Assembly: GCA_025765615.1 (NCBI GenBank)
Contig: JAIVFJ010000027.1
Coordinates: forward strand, 1-64,000
Source: Zopfochytrium polystomum
Taxonomy: Eukaryota; Chytridiomycota; Chytridiomycetes; Chytridiales; Chytridiaceae
Reading direction: 5' to 3'
Length of the DNA: 64,000 nt
The notes under the pieces were generated by a model. The model was not told where the DNA came from, ran no database searches, and saw only the letters and a list, made by a program, of their open reading frames with translations. The translations under genes and the position numbers were made by a program. Shown piece after piece: positions 31,444 through 43,854 of this stretch; the stretch's first letter is position 1, and each line of letters starts with the position of its first letter.

Positions 31444-34400
31444 ATGGAGACCACGAAATCACCAACAGCAGCCACGCTCGAGCCCTCCTTGTTGCCCGTC
31501 GACCAGAGCACCGCAGCACAACACGATGCTGTCGCAGAGATGGACCCTCTCGACTCGCGTGCCTTCGATCCTGTCCAGTACATCAATCTGATCTTTCCCA
31601 ACGGTACCCGCTTTGGATTTATCTTGGACCCGTCTTTCCCCAACCTCTTCAACAACGCGACTACATGAAGCGATTGCCACGGTCCCCACTGTATCCCCTC
31701 ATTCAATCCCGTACTCCATTTGCCTCTCACAATTTCGTCTTTCCCAGAGCAGTCTCTGACCAAGATCGATGCGGTCCTGGAGAAGCTTAAGCTCAAGATG
31801 GAAGATCTTGACGCCGAAGTTTCATATCTTGTTCGAGAGCAAACAGACGGAGCAACAGTCGCAGCAGCTGAGATCGAACAGTGCAAATCTGCGATACGGG
31901 AGCTGTTTGAACGAATCCGTCTAATTAGGGAGAAAGCGTCCAGTTCAGAGCAAATGGTGCAGGACATAACGCGCGATATTAAATCGCTCGATCAGGCGAA
32001 GAAGAACCTCGTCACGTCGATTTCAACGATCAAAAGGTTACAGATGCTTGGTGAGGGTGGCCGAGGTGACTTTGGTCGGTTCGCTGAAGTGACGGTTTAG
32101 CGGCGTCGCTCGACTACATCAAATTACTAGCCCAAAGACGTCAATACCTCGAAACTTCGCAGCTGCTACAGGTGTGGAAACGTGCGCATGCCTGAATTTG
32201 AAAAACCAACCTGTGAAGCAACGTAGGTTATCATGAGTCTAATAACAGACTTTGAGACATTCCGGAACGTGGCGCAAATTGCTGTCCTCTTCGAGCGCGT
32301 TAAGCAGCTGGAAGTGGATTTGCGACGGCAGATATTCAGCGACTTTGAAGGAGCGTGAGTTTCCACGTCTTTGGTCTTGTGTTTTCAGCTCACAGTGACT
32401 TTCAGATTCGTTGGCGGCGCTTTGCGAAAATCCATCGATCAGCTTAACGAGGGATGCCTTTTAGTGGACGTTTTAGGGCAGGATGTTAGGTTGTACTTGG
32501 GTTCCTGAAATCTTTTGTTTTAACATGTAACGGTGAAGAGAGCAGCTTTGCACATGGTATTGCGACCTTCAACTGAAAGACTATCGGTCAATATTCAAGC
32601 AAAATCCGGAGGTTTGTGGTCAAGTTCATTGCAGTCCCCGCTGACTCCTTTTCATGGACAGGTTGCGGGCTTGGATTCTGTCAATAGACGCTATTCGTGG
32701 CTAAAGCGACTTTTAAAATCGCACGACGAGGAGCACGCACCTGCGTTCCCACCTCAGTGGAAGATGGCGGAACTTCTGTGTGAAAGATTTTGCTTGCAAA
32801 CAAGGTGTGGTAGTTGGCAAGACATCTACTTAAGTTAACTATTTTTGTCACAGGCGAGACCTGTCGGAAGTTCTTGCTGCCAACGAGAGCACTTTGGATG
32901 TGAAGGTCATGCTCACATCGCTGCAACAGACAATTGAGTTTGAACAGAAAGTCAGTGGTCGATTTGACGTGAATGTGAGACCTTTTTTCTTGTTTTCAAG
33001 TTTACTCACCCATTTTTGTGACACAGAACGAGTTTGGAGAGCCCCCTTTAATGTACAAATTCAAGGCAATAATATCGTCATGCTTTGAGCCATACCTGCG
33101 CCTTTACATTGAATCTGAGGATAAGTAAGTGAGCATGTTCGCGCAGTTTGCTCAGACTTCTGACATCCCAAGTCCAGAACTCTCTCTGCCATGATGGACG
33201 CTTATCGCCAATCGACTGTCATGCAGGAGGACGACTACGTCTTGCAATCGTCCACCGACCTCTTCCTCTTTTACCGCCAAACCCTTGTTCAGTGCTCCAA
33301 ACTCTCAACAAACAAGCCGTTCCTTGACCTGTGTCGGCTGTTTGGGAAATGGCTCAGAGTTTACGCTGATGTCCTCACATCAAAGCTGCCCCGGTAGGTC
33401 TTCTTCAACCTCATTGGAGATTCCTTACTGCTTTGTTCAGAGATGATAAGCGAACGTATTCGGAGGAAGATCTCCGTCTCGCATGCCTTGTCATCAACAC
33501 AGCTGACTATTGCTCGGACACCTGCGGCCAGGCAAGTTGAAACCAAAACCAACAGTAAACGCTTACAAAACCATCGTGACTTTGAAGCTTGAGGAGAAGC
33601 TCATCGAAAAAATAGACGAAAAACTCAAAAGCACTGTCAGCTTTTCACAAGAGATTGAAGGATTCATAGGGTACCGATTTGTTTTTTGTGTCGCCTGTTT
33701 TCCAACGGAAGTTACCAGGGTCACCGGTTCCGCAATAAAGAGTCTGGTTGTCATGGTGGAAACTTTGACAGAACCTGCCCTCACTGCCATGACTCGACGG
33801 TCGTGGGGCAATATCGACAGTGTTGGCGATCAAAGTGAGTACGTTACTCAAATCGGGAACACCATTGTGAATGCGGTCAACTCGCTGAAGTCGGCTTTGA
33901 CGGGACCAAAGTACTTCAAAATGTTCTGTGATAAGTTTGCAGAGTGAGCGATTTACCTGATTCCTACATTCTTTTCTAATGTCGACTTCTTACTTCACCA
34001 GGTACTTCTTCTCCAAATTCCATTCCAACATTTTCAAATGCCGGCCTATCTCCGAGGTCGGCGCGGAACAGATGCTGTTGGACACGCACGCCCTCAAAAC
34101 TGCGCTAATCCAAATGGCCCAAATCTTCAACGCAACCCCGTCGGCGGGAGGAGGCGGTGGAGACAAGAGCGAGCCCAAACAGCCGCTTCCTGCCACCTAT
34201 CTTAAAATCCTGGGGCGTGGAGTCCTCCGCGTTGAGCAGCTACTGAAAGTTGTGCTGCGCACCCACGAACCACCGAGTGGGATCGTCGAGACATTTATTT
34301 TACTGTTTCCAGATGGAGACTACCAGCAATTGCAAAAGATACTGGAGCTGAAGGTAAGGAGGCAGAGCCAAAAGTCGGCTTAACATATTCCAACAAAAAA

Positions 34401-34595
34401 AAAAAAAAAAAAAAGGGACTCAAGCGCTCGGAGCAGCAACCAGTGCTGGAGGCATTTCAGCAGCGAATTGGAGCGACCGGTGGGACCAAGGCGGGACTGG
34501 CAGGGGACACTAGGCCTAGGAGTGGGAGCACCGGGTTTTCGTCTCCATTTGTTCCGGCTGGTCCCCGATTTAAGTTGTTTAATTCTAAGAAGTAG
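31444..34595 (+). CDS. COG4: Conserved oligomeric Golgi complex subunit 4
   Basis: Subunit of lobe A of the COG tethering complex for retrograde intra-Golgi vesicle traffic. The gene is broken by roughly ten short introns. The start METTKSPTAATLEP is followed by DPVQYINLIFPN. The coiled-coil exon (about 31746-32040) reads KIDAVLEKLKLKMEDLDAEV ... DITRDIKSLDQAKKNLVTSI ... LQML, the family hallmark. Later exons give FVGGALRKSIDQLNEGCLLV, FRNVAQIAVLFERVKQLEVD, EDDYVLQSSTDLFLFYRQTL and MLLDTHALKTALIQM, and the last gives QPVLEAFQQR. The stop is TAG at 34593-34595 after LFNSKK. An A-rich run at about 34396-34414 is part of the last intron. All conserved blocks appear in order, so the gene looks intact. 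Confidence 0.85.
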
Positions 34596-35225
34596 ACTGG
34601 TGCCCTCTTCGCCCACCAACGTCCACAAAATCTGAAAACGCTGGACGATCAATTCAGCGTAGGGGAAGGGAGTCTGTACAAACTTATTACGTGAGCAATA
34701 AGGACCCCATCCTAAAGGCAGCGGCCCCGTGACCGACCCTATCATTAATATCAATATTTTGGCAAGCAAAAAACAACGAGGTGCACTGGCTGTCGCCAGA
34801 GCGTCATCTGCCCCATGCAATCTAAACCCCTATCCAATCCAATGTTCAAATCATGATCTGTATGTGTGGTGATATTTTCAGACTGTTGTATGCCTTTGGA
34901 GGGAGGAAAGTCACACCTGCAAAAGATCACAAATGTCATTTGGAAAAATGGATATCACGTTTGCTATCTTGCCTTTTACACCCAGCCATTCCTACAAAAA
35001 TAAAGGTTATGATCTTTGTTTCAATAAGGGCGCTTTTCATTCAATTTGTTTTCATGACAGATTGCGCATCTTTCCTGAAGAAAACAACGCACAATGAAGA
35101 ACAACAACAAAATTGAGCAGCAAACAGCACAAATGCAGTTGCCTGTGGGATCTATGGAACATTGCTGCGCAAAATGCCATTTAGAAAGCGTAAGCAGCCA
35201 ATGACGGAATGCGTTTAGGTGGGCG

Positions 35226-35796
35226 TGTGGCCTCTTAGTGAGGTTCCTTAAAGATATCATGGATGAAGAATATCGTTGGCCCATCCTCGGCTGCACGGTG
35301 CTGCTGGCTCTGTGTTGGAGACTAGCTTGGAGTGAGGATGTCTTGTCGAAAAGGTCTCCACCTGCCGCTAGCGGGGGACGTAGCGTCCCGAGGGTGAGTT
35401 GTGTGAGCGTGAGTGCAATGCAATTCAGCCTGTTGGTTGAGCGATCAAGTGGTTGGGGCCAGGTGGGGCACATGCTTGACTGAGGGTGTTTCCAGGATTG
35501 AGTTTCCCGTTGGCAACCTTCTGACCCTTACATAGTCAACTCCCTTCAGTGGCATCGTATCACCACAGTTCACAGTCGTGATTTCTTTCAGCTCTTGCAC
35601 TGATCCTCTGAGGATTGTCCTTCTGAAGTTATTATTTGTGTTAAGACCCCTGTTGGACAGATTAGTAGGGACACTTTGTGGACTAGGCATGCAAAGAAGT
35701 TGCACAACAGCCCAATAAAGTTAGTTTTTGCCTATTATTTGCTTTTCCTCACTCCAGGGGCCAGATCCCAAGTCAAAAGTGAGCAAAGTCTCACAG
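35226..35796 (+). mobile_element. LTR-like dispersed repeat, copy 2
   Basis: Shares ordered blocks with 12030-12914: TGTGGCCTCTTAGTGAGG, GCTCTGTGTTGGAG, AACCTTCTGACCCTTACATAGTC, GAGGATTGTCCTTCTGAA, AGACCCCTGTTGGACAGAT, CCCAATAAAGTTAGTTTT and CCTATTATTTGCTTT, ending near AAGTCTCACAGCA. The conserved polyadenylation-type AATAAA and the TG...CA-like limits suggest a solo LTR. It is shorter than copy 1. No flanking duplication is clear. Boundaries are approximate. Confidence 0.55.
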
Positions 35797-37627
35797 CATG
35801 TTATGAGATCTTCATATCGAATCTGGTCCTAGCGTTTAGCGTAGGGGGAACTACAACTGAGACTAGGACTCACACATCATGACTACTACCAAATGGTCTG
35901 GCGGCAGCACTCGCTGGAGTAGAAGGAATGTGGCATCCCTTGATATTTACAGCCATCCTCCAGGACAGCAAACTCATCCTCCCACTCTATGAACAGTCAA
36001 ACATACTAAGTATCATTACAGCGTTATTTATTACAACTTTCCACACACATCTATGAGCAGTCTGAGGTTCACTATCACACGTGGCGCTATGGATTATCTT
36101 TGTCCTTGCGTGAGCAAGGTCAAAGTTCACTGGTGCAGTACCAGCCCTGCACAGTCGCAAGGATGTCCATCCCAATGAAGGGCAGCTGGGGCTTGTATTT
36201 ACAGGAGGTTCATAGGGAAGGGGAAAAGGGGGGTTTCAGTAGAAAACAAATCTAATTTCTTAGAAATGGCATTTATTGAAGGTTGGGTTTGTAAAGATAT
36301 TTGGGATTAATGAGGCTGCTTCTCCAAGGGCAGCTTTTCATATGGAGAGTGGCATTAGGAGAGAAAGTAAAAAGAAAGAAGGCAGAAAGGAAGAATGTTT
36401 GACGAAAAATGAAGGAAGGAAGAATGAAAAATTAATAACAAGGGCTGACAAGGGCGAAAAGATAAGAGATAAGAAGCATTTACAAGATTGTGTAATTATA
36501 TAAACAAGGGACTCTCAAGTCACTCAGACCCTAATTGTAACTCAACAGCCAAAGGGAGCTCTTCCTCACTATCAAAGATAGTGAAATACAGCGCAATTAG
36601 AGCAGGAAATTTGACAATTAGTCCAATTAATTAATTAATTGGCCTACATAGTAGAAAATTTAGAAAAATTATGGGGACAACCGGAATCAATGCCTCTTTC
36701 AGATAGGGTCATGTGTTCTATATAAAATATATATGTGTTATATGTTGCATAGTAAAGTAAGAGCTTGTTGAGAACCTAAACTATGGCCAACACTTATGTG
36801 AGATACTTGAGAGTCTCATAATGTGTAGTGAAGGTTTCAGACTGTAGTGAGGGGCCGGGATGGCCCTTTTTTTTTGCCAAAGAAACACACCAAGAAGTAC
36901 AACTGCAAAATTGAGCAACAAATGGAAACTAATGCCCCAAATACCGATCTCCCCATAAACTTCTAGGCAAACCACCATTTTCAGGTGCAAATTGCAACGC
37001 TGGGCCCCGCTCTTACCCAGTATCCTTTCACTCAAAACCCCAACCTGAAAGTATACTTACAGTCATTTAAATTTAGCTATTATAATTACAAGAATAACTG
37101 TTCCGTGTGGTCAGTGCATTTGCTGCTCCTGCTGCTCTCACTAACTTTGCCATCGCTGAACATCAGAAGAGTTTCCGACCTCACTTCGGTAAAATGACCA
37201 ACTGCAGAAAAGCAAAATACTCTTCACTTTGTTTGCAGAACTTGTGCAAGCTGATTGCGAAAATATGGAATGTCAAACAGCGATCGACTACAGCCAGCAC
37301 CATAGCAACCCTGAGCCAACCCACTCATGTGCTTGATTTGCGCTGGAAATTTTGGAGAAATGCACAATGAGAAGAAGGCAGGCCATTTCGAACCACCCCT
37401 CTTCTGAACCTGTACGTTGCTGGAACTTTTTTAACCAATGTAAGCCACTGACAGGCGATGACACATTGCGTTATGTGCAACGAGATTCGGTAACCTGGGT
37501 ATTCCGCCGCAACCTCCTGGCATCCCCCTCCGTCTTTTCAGCCCAAGGCTTGAGCATACAAAAGAGATATCTGAACATGTTTCGCAAAGCGGAAAAATAA
37601 TCGAGTTCATTTTTCGCGAGCCTCCTT
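35797..37627. other. AT-richer gene-poor region
   Basis: About 1.8 kb with no confident gene. On the minus strand near 36150-36200 the reading LPFIGMDILATVQGWYC resembles the flap/active-site end of a retropepsin, but stops surround it; it may be a retroelement relic. On the plus strand about 37100-37345 two pieces could splice (donor near 37189, acceptor near 37239) into a short Cys/His-containing peptide without a clear start codon. A further frame at 37367-37600 has no recognisable domain. 36200-36800 contains purine-rich and AT-rich simple sequence. Confidence 0.4.
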
Positions 37628-40543
37628 TTACTCGCTCATACCGTCAAAAGCCTCCGCTGCGCCAGCGGCAACATCTCGCCCAACGTCGCCACCGCCCATG
37701 CCCTCGTCGTCGTCGGCCTCCGCATCTTCGTCCTCGCCACCTTCTCCATCACCATCGCCGTCCCCGTCGCCGCCTCCTCCTTCAGCAGACGGTTTGCCAC
37801 CCGCAACCTCGGCCGCCAGCCGCTCGCCGACAGCCGCGCCCACCGCGTCGACGCTGATGCCGCCGACACCAGTGACGACCCACGCACCGACCTCTCCTGC
37901 GCACCGCAAGACGTCCTCGAGCGACACGTCGCTGGGGACACCGGGGGGTAGGGGGTCTCCGCCGCCGCTGCCGTCGCCTCCGCTTCCCGCAGCCGCGCCA
38001 CTCAGCTTACGGCTGGTGCAAAACAGCCGCGCGTGGCGCAGGACTGCGTCGATGCGGCCGTACCGCCGGTCGCAGCCGGTGTTGGGGCAGTGGAAGGGCC
38101 GGAGATCGCGGGGAAGGTGGGTGGCACGGTGTCGGATCACGTCTTGCTTGCGGAGAAAGGTTTTTGTACAATGCGTGCAGCGATGAGGGCGTGGACGGGA
38201 TGCGCCCACACCAGAGGGGGAGGCAGTCGTGGTGATGGCGGCTGAGGCCATGGAAGCTGGAGTGTTCGGGGCAGACGAAGGACTGCCAGAGTCTTTCTCT
38301 TTCGATGCAGAGGTTGACGCTGTCGAGAGCCGTCGCGATGGGCGCCGGCGTGGTGGCTTTCTCTGAGCTGATGGTTGCGCTTGCGGGTCTTGTTGTTGAG
38401 CCGATTGCGTCGCGGAATTCCCTGCCGCTTCAATGGCAGAGTCCTTGGACTCTACAGTCTCTTGCACTGTACCATTACGCTCAGATGTCGCATTTGTGGT
38501 TTCGGTCTGGAAGGCAAGGGCGGGCGGCACTGGAGATGGAGACCTTGAAGAAAGGGCTTGAGGGGAGATGGAGCCAAGCGACGAAGGCGGGGCGAGAGCA
38601 GACAGGGCTGCTCCACCAGGGTGGAGGCTATTGTTTACCGGAAAATCGGGCTGCGAGAGGGTGCTCTGAGCAGGGAAGCCGTGGGTTGACCAAATATGAT
38701 GATTTAGGAGACTTCCGGAGACTGAATGTCCGAGTAGCGGGCTGCGAGGCATTGGAGGAACCGCCAAATGAGATGGCTGATGACCCCCAAGCGGTTGTTG
38801 TTGTGTCTGGGCGAGAAAGTTGGAGTTTTCATCCTTGGCCGCTCGCTGCAAAGCCTGTTGCAGGTGAAGAGGAGCAAAAAGCGCATCATTGTGTGACTGC
38901 TGGAACTGGTGCTGCATCTGCTGCTGTTGCTGGTGCTGCGTGGCTTGCAGATACGCCTCCGACAAGTGGAGATGGTCCAAGTCCAGAAGAGCCGCAGTGG
39001 CAGGAGAGGGTGAACGGTAAGCGATAGGGGACGGCAGCGAGTCGCCGGCAGAATAGGGGGATGCAACGCTAGGACTAAGATAGCCATCGTCTAGAGAGCG
39101 AAGGAGACCGTTTCCAGTGACGATATTAGCCGGAGAAAACGAAAAAACTGGTGTGGACGAGTGGCGGGAGGCAGACGAGGCGGCGGGTGAATTTGCGGCA
39201 CCGCTAATAAGATCTGGAGGAATGTCCAGAAAAAGTGTTGGCGACACCAACGGGGAGCGCGTCGCACTCGGGGCGTAAATGTTTTGTGGTTGTAAGGAGT
39301 ACGCGCCAGATGGAGACGCGTTGGTGTTGGGCGACGACGACGACGGGCTGCTCGGCGCTGACTCGAGGAAACGGCTCTTCGCGTTCCCAAGGTTCGAGTC
39401 GTTCGTTATAGCAAGGCGATCTCTCATAAGCTCAGTGGAGGGCGGTGAATCGGGACCAGTAATCTTGAGCGCCGGGATGGACGAGTGCCGTTTTGGAGAT
39501 TGCTGATGAGCGGCTGGGGACGACATGGTGTGACGCTTGATGGGTCTAATCTGGTTCCGTCCATCGGCGAATGAGCCGGAAGCACCGGAAAGGTCCGTCA
39601 GTCCCCCGAAAATATCTTCAGAGAGGGGTTCAGCCGTCAGCACGGTGGTGGCCTGAGGAGAAGTCCCAAGCATGCTGAGAGTCGGGTTGTTCATCTCCAA
39701 CTGGAGCATGTCGTACAGATCCATCGATTCGTGGAATGTATTTGGCAGCATCGGCATCTGGAAGGGCTCCGTGCTATGGGCAGGACCAGGAGAGAGCCAC
39801 GAGAGCGAAGAGTCCGACGCGTTGGACGAGTACTGTGAGCTCTGTAAGAATGTCTGAGGCTGGAGATAATTCTGTTGATTGTGGAGGTGAAGCTGGTGCA
39901 GTCCAAACGCATCGGTTGAGAATCCCACGGCAGGGGAGGCTCCCAAGATCCTTGCAGCATTGAAAGCAGTGGCAATGCTGTCGTTGTTATTGGGCGATGG
40001 GCTTGCAGCGTGAAGAGCCGAGGGCGGGTCCATTCCATGTTGCTGCAGCTGAGTCGGCTGCTGATGTGGTTGCGGTTGCGGTTGCGGTTGCGAGTTTTGC
40101 TGCGGCAGGAGTGCTTGGGAATGGCCAAAAGACGGAGAAGGGCACGACGCATGCCGAAACGGAAGCAAGCCCAGGAGCGAGGAGGATGAGGAGGAGGAGG
40201 AGGAGGAGGAAGGGGCTGAGGAGGACGGAGGAAGCAGAAATTTTTGCAAGGGAAGAGAGGGGGACGAGCTCTGAGTGTACTGCTCGACGATGGACCTCGA
40301 GTCGGCTGCAGGTTTCGACGGCTGGAGTAGGAGCTGCTCCGACGACGAAGATGACGAAAGCATAGATGGCAAAAGCGTCGACAACGATGACGACGGCGAG
40401 GAGGAGAACAAGATGCCCGACGACGCCTGCTGATGTTGCTGCTGCTGGTGCTGCCCCTGCTGCTGCTGCTGCTGCTGCTGCGGTGGTGGCGGCGGCGGGG
40501 CAGGCGGGGCCGGCAGGGTGGGTAGCGCGGTCAGCAGGGGCAT
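37628..40543 (-). CDS. C2H2 zinc-finger transcription factor A
   Basis: Single 971-residue frame starting MPLLTALPTLPAP. The N-terminal third is a poly-Pro, poly-Gln, poly-Ser activation-type region (QQQQQQQQG, SSSSSSSSS). The DNA-binding part is near residues 790-860: finger 1 HRCTHCTKTFLRKQDVIRHR, finger 2 FHCPNTGCDRRYGRIDAVLR followed by HARLFC. The two fingers are joined by ATHLPRDLRP. A Gly/Asp/Glu-rich acidic tail follows. The fingers and linker closely match those of the plus-strand factor at 44933-47248, so the two are paralogues. The 5' side has a (GACA)n tract and CT-rich sequence. Targets unknown. Confidence 0.85.
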   Translation of the reverse strand: MPLLTALPTLPAPPAPPPPPPQQQQQQQQGQHQQQQHQQASSGILFSSSPSSSLSTLLPSMLSSSSSSEQLLLQPSKPAADSRSIVEQYTQSSSPSLPLQKFLLPPSSSAPSSSSSSSSSSSLLGLLPFRHASCPSPSFGHSQALLPQQNSQPQPQPQPHQQPTQLQQHGMDPPSALHAASPSPNNNDSIATAFNAARILGASPAVGFSTDAFGLHQLHLHNQQNYLQPQTFLQSSQYSSNASDSSLSWLSPGPAHSTEPFQMPMLPNTFHESMDLYDMLQLEMNNPTLSMLGTSPQATTVLTAEPLSEDIFGGLTDLSGASGSFADGRNQIRPIKRHTMSSPAAHQQSPKRHSSIPALKITGPDSPPSTELMRDRLAITNDSNLGNAKSRFLESAPSSPSSSSPNTNASPSGAYSLQPQNIYAPSATRSPLVSPTLFLDIPPDLISGAANSPAASSASRHSSTPVFSFSPANIVTGNGLLRSLDDGYLSPSVASPYSAGDSLPSPIAYRSPSPATAALLDLDHLHLSEAYLQATQHQQQQQMQHQFQQSHNDALFAPLHLQQALQRAAKDENSNFLAQTQQQPLGGHQPSHLAVPPMPRSPLLGHSVSGSLLNHHIWSTHGFPAQSTLSQPDFPVNNSLHPGGAALSALAPPSSLGSISPQALSSRSPSPVPPALAFQTETTNATSERNGTVQETVESKDSAIEAAGNSATQSAQQQDPQAQPSAQRKPPRRRPSRRLSTASTSASKEKDSGSPSSAPNTPASMASAAITTTASPSGVGASRPRPHRCTHCTKTFLRKQDVIRHRATHLPRDLRPFHCPNTGCDRRYGRIDAVLRHARLFCTSRKLSGAAAGSGGDGSGGGDPLPPGVPSDVSLEDVLRCAGEVGAWVVTGVGGISVDAVGAAVGERLAAEVAGGKPSAEGGGGDGDGDGDGEGGEDEDAEADDDEGMGGGDVGRDVAAGAAEAFDGMSE

Positions 40544-40708
40544 CCAAAGGGGAAGCTAGCAAGCAGCAGCGTGAGAGTGTGCGTGCGATTGTGTGTGTGT
40601 GTGTGTGGCGGGTATTGTTTTGAGGGACGGTGGTGCTCCAGGCAGCGTTCAGCCTTCTTTCGATCTTCAACCGATTGACCGACCCACAGTCAGACAGACC
40701 GACAGACC

Positions 40709-40740
<32 letters not shown>

Positions 40741-41518
40741 CACCACCAGCAATCCTTTTTTCTTTCTTCTTGTTCTGCTTTTGCTATTCTCTTGCGAGTT
40801 GAGTTCTTTCTGTTTTTGGATGCTCTCTGTCCCCCTCTTTCTCTCTGTCGCTCTCCCTCTCTCTCACTCTCTCTCTCTCAGTCCTGCCTCTCTGTCTGTC
40901 TGTCTCTCTGTCCACCTCACATCTCAGTTGGAACGAGGGTGTGCAACGTGGCCAAACAACAACAAAAAAACAACCGCAAAAAAAACAAACTCAAGGTTTT
41001 GTTCTGGAACAAGACCGGAAGACAGACCCTGCTTCCCCTCTTTCTTCGTCCGGCCAATGTTGGGTGCCGCTCGTCGATTTACGCCCCTCCCCCCTTCCAC
41101 AGGGCGGCTGCTGCCTCTTCTTTCGCCAAACCGCCTTTAGATGCCCACAAGCCACAAGTTGGCCGGCTGCCAAACCCTGCCGCCCCCCAACGCACTCACG
41201 CCCCGCTACACACACACGAACCGTAGGCGACGGGTTCTTTGTTTTTTGTAACATTGAAGTAGACCGTCCCATCACACAAGAACAGGAAAAGATGAATCTT
41301 GGCCCGGATCTGACGCAGACAAACAAAAACAACAGAAAAAAATCCCCAAACAATCGATTTCCAGAGATTTCGTCGGGTTTCCTCCCCCACCACCCCACAA
41401 GATTAAAAATATTTAACAGTCCCCCCAAATTGGGAAGTAAAAAGAGAAAAAGAAGAGAAAAAAAAAAAATTGGCTGTCGCTCTGCCCAATGAATGTCGCC
41501 CGATCGGTCGGGCCTCGA
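40544..41518. repeat. Upstream region with GACA and CT microsatellites
   Basis: Between factor A and NLE1. It holds a TG run (about 40589-40607), GACA-type repeats (about 40695-40741), a CT-rich stretch (about 40836-40912) and several A-rich tracts (40960-40990, 41445-41469). It should carry the promoter and leader of factor A and the 3' end of NLE1. No gene is recognised. Confidence 0.7.
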
Positions 41519-43854
41519 TCAATGCCGCCAGCTGGTTCGGCCGTGGACAGAGAACTTGTTCAGCTCACCCACAGAGGAAATCAAGAGAAGAAAAAAAAAA
41601 AAAGAAAAAAAAAAAAACTGGACTACTCACATTTTTACCATCCTGTCCTTTCCCCCGCTTGCGGCTTTGTCGCCGCCCGGCGACCAGTCCACCGCAAACA
41701 CCTCGTCTGCATGCCCTGGCAGGTCCATCTTCAGCTTTCGCTTCGAGAGATCCCAGCACTTGACAGTCGAGTCCTTGGACGCCGAAAGCAGCTGCCGCGA
41801 GTCTGATGAGAATGTCACCTGGTAGACTGCACCAACGTGGCCTCTCAGGGTATCAATGAATCTGAGCGCCAAACGGTGGATTAAAGTTAGTACACATTCG
41901 GAGCAAGAAGGCTCCAGATTGTTACGCGGAAGAAAGAAAGAAAGAAAAAGAAGAATGGCAAAAATAGATTGTGTGTCGATTTTGAAAAGAATGTGTCACT
42001 CACTTTCCAGTCCGACCGTCCCACAGCTTCACAGACTTGTCGAAACTCGCGCTGGCGAGATAGCGACCATCAGGCGAAAAGCTAATGTGATTGACCAGCT
42101 GCATGTGGCCTGTTGCCAGTACACTTAGCGATAGTCATTTAAAAAGTTCAAGGTAAAGGGGTGATACTTGCCCGTCATTCTGGCGATTGGTTTTTTGCTT
42201 GAGGAGGGCTCCCACAAAAACAGCGTGAAGTCATCAGAACAAGATGCCAGTCGCTCTGGTCCAGGACCCTTCGCTTCTCGGTACCGCTCCTCCGCTCTAC
42301 GCCGAGCTTAACAAATCCAAGTCAATTATTACCTCCCGAGAACGGTTTGTGATCCCACTACATTGCTATCCTCAACTCACCCACAGCCCGATCCGAGTAC
42401 CGCGTGTCAGTGTGATCAAACGCTCCTGTCCTGAGTGCAAACCCGTCACTGAGTGCCAGACTGTTCACCCAGTGCGCGTGACCTTCCAGCGTTCGCACGA
42501 GCTTCCCGTCCGTGCCGCTCCACACCTTGATCGTCTTGTCGCGTGAGCCGGTACAGATTAGCCCGTCGCCGCACCAGACAACCGACGAAATGCCGGACGT
42601 GTGTTGGGAAAGGGAAAAGAGAAGTTGTCGTGTCCGTGCATTGTAGACTTTGGCAGTCCCGTCCAAGGAGGCAGACACGAACCGGTTGCAGTTTTCATCT
42701 CTGCGCGTTTCGTTTTATCGAGAAGTGGGTCAAACGGCGCCTGACATTGAAGCCCTTCGAAAAATCGACTTACAGATGCAACGGTTCCCATACGATAGCG
42801 GAAATCGCCTTATTGTGAGCTTTGATGCCCTCACCCATCGGCGTCCCCTTCTTAGGATTCCATAATCGAAGCTGGGGAATGCGAAGACGTCGGTGTCAGC
42901 GTCTGCGCTCCAGATATTTTTGGTGCATGACGCATAAACAAATGGTGCCTTTTTTACCGTCTTATCCATGCTGCCCGAAACCAGAGTCTCCCCGTCCGGT
43001 GACCAGGACAGAATTTGAACCCAATTGGTGTGACCTAAGCCTTCCGTCAATTCACTTTCCCTCGTCACGCCCGATTACACGACCACTCACCCTTCAGCTT
43101 GCACTTTGGTGTCTCCGTCCACAAGTCCCAAATTCGAACGTCTCCATCGCCGCCTGCAGTGGCGAGCATTTCTCCATTCGGCGAAAACGCAACGGCTAGG
43201 ACGGCCTCGGCGTGCCCAGACAAGCTGGACGAGCAGCGAGTGACAGAACGCACGCGAAACACTGCTTGAGGCTGATAGATTATTGTGAGCTGGTGCTCGG
43301 CGGTGAGTCCCAGCGGGAAAAGGATATCCGCGTGCAGATGATTCAGGATTTCGTGATTGTCGACGTGGAATGTGTAGGGCAGTGGTTCCTCCTGCAAAAT
43401 AAAGAGAGAAAAACCCCGGACGCCAGTTATTCGCCATGCGTGCCAACAAGGCGCACTGACGCGCCGCATCTGCTTCCTCGTAACTCACATTTTGAAGCAA
43501 TTCGTTCACGATCAAGGCCAGCTGTTCCGGAGTGCTCGCTGCGGGCAAAGACAGCGGCGGACCCAAGGTGTCCCCCTCTGGACTCTTGAGCTGTGCAACA
43601 ACTGTGACGGACGGCGGGGCATTCAAAGCTGCTTCCCGCTCCGCATTGCGCTGGGCGATGAGCTTCGCCGGTTTGATGTAGTAGGGCTGGGAGGCAAGGC
43701 TGGTGGCACCCGTCGAAGGAGACGTGGACGACGACGGCGACAACGCCGAGGATATGTGGGTGCGCACTGGACCGCCCGTTCCTCCAGTTACGTTGGCGGT
43801 CGGAGCGCGCCGAGCTGTCTCGGCAGCAGTGTTTGAAGCGGGGATGTGGTCCAT
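41519..43854 (-). CDS. NLE1: Notchless/Rsa4 60S ribosome assembly WD40 protein
   Basis: Ribosome assembly factor (yeast Rsa4) that docks with its N-terminal domain on the AAA-ATPase Rea1/midasin during 60S maturation. Start [12 protein letters not shown] at 43854. The NLE domain spans exon 1 (43489-43854, ...[20 protein letters not shown]) and exon 2 (43091-43391, [39 protein letters not shown]), then [19 protein letters not shown] opens the WD40 propeller. Later exons supply [98 protein letters not shown] and [20 protein letters not shown]. The last intron (41532-41630) joins a 13-nt exon that restores the family C-terminus, I-W-R-H-stop. At least nine introns. Intact. Confidence 0.92.

Noticed and set aside
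31194..31967. N-terminal extension of the Ser-rich protein upstream of Met 31193
   Set aside because: It reads through a GT microsatellite as poly-Thr-His and runs antisense to the COG4 first exon; frame continuity there is due to the repeat.
35987..36200. Retropepsin-like LPFIGMDIL on the minus strand
   Set aside because: Only one short motif is present, with stops around it and no reverse transcriptase or integrase nearby; mentioned as a possible relic only.
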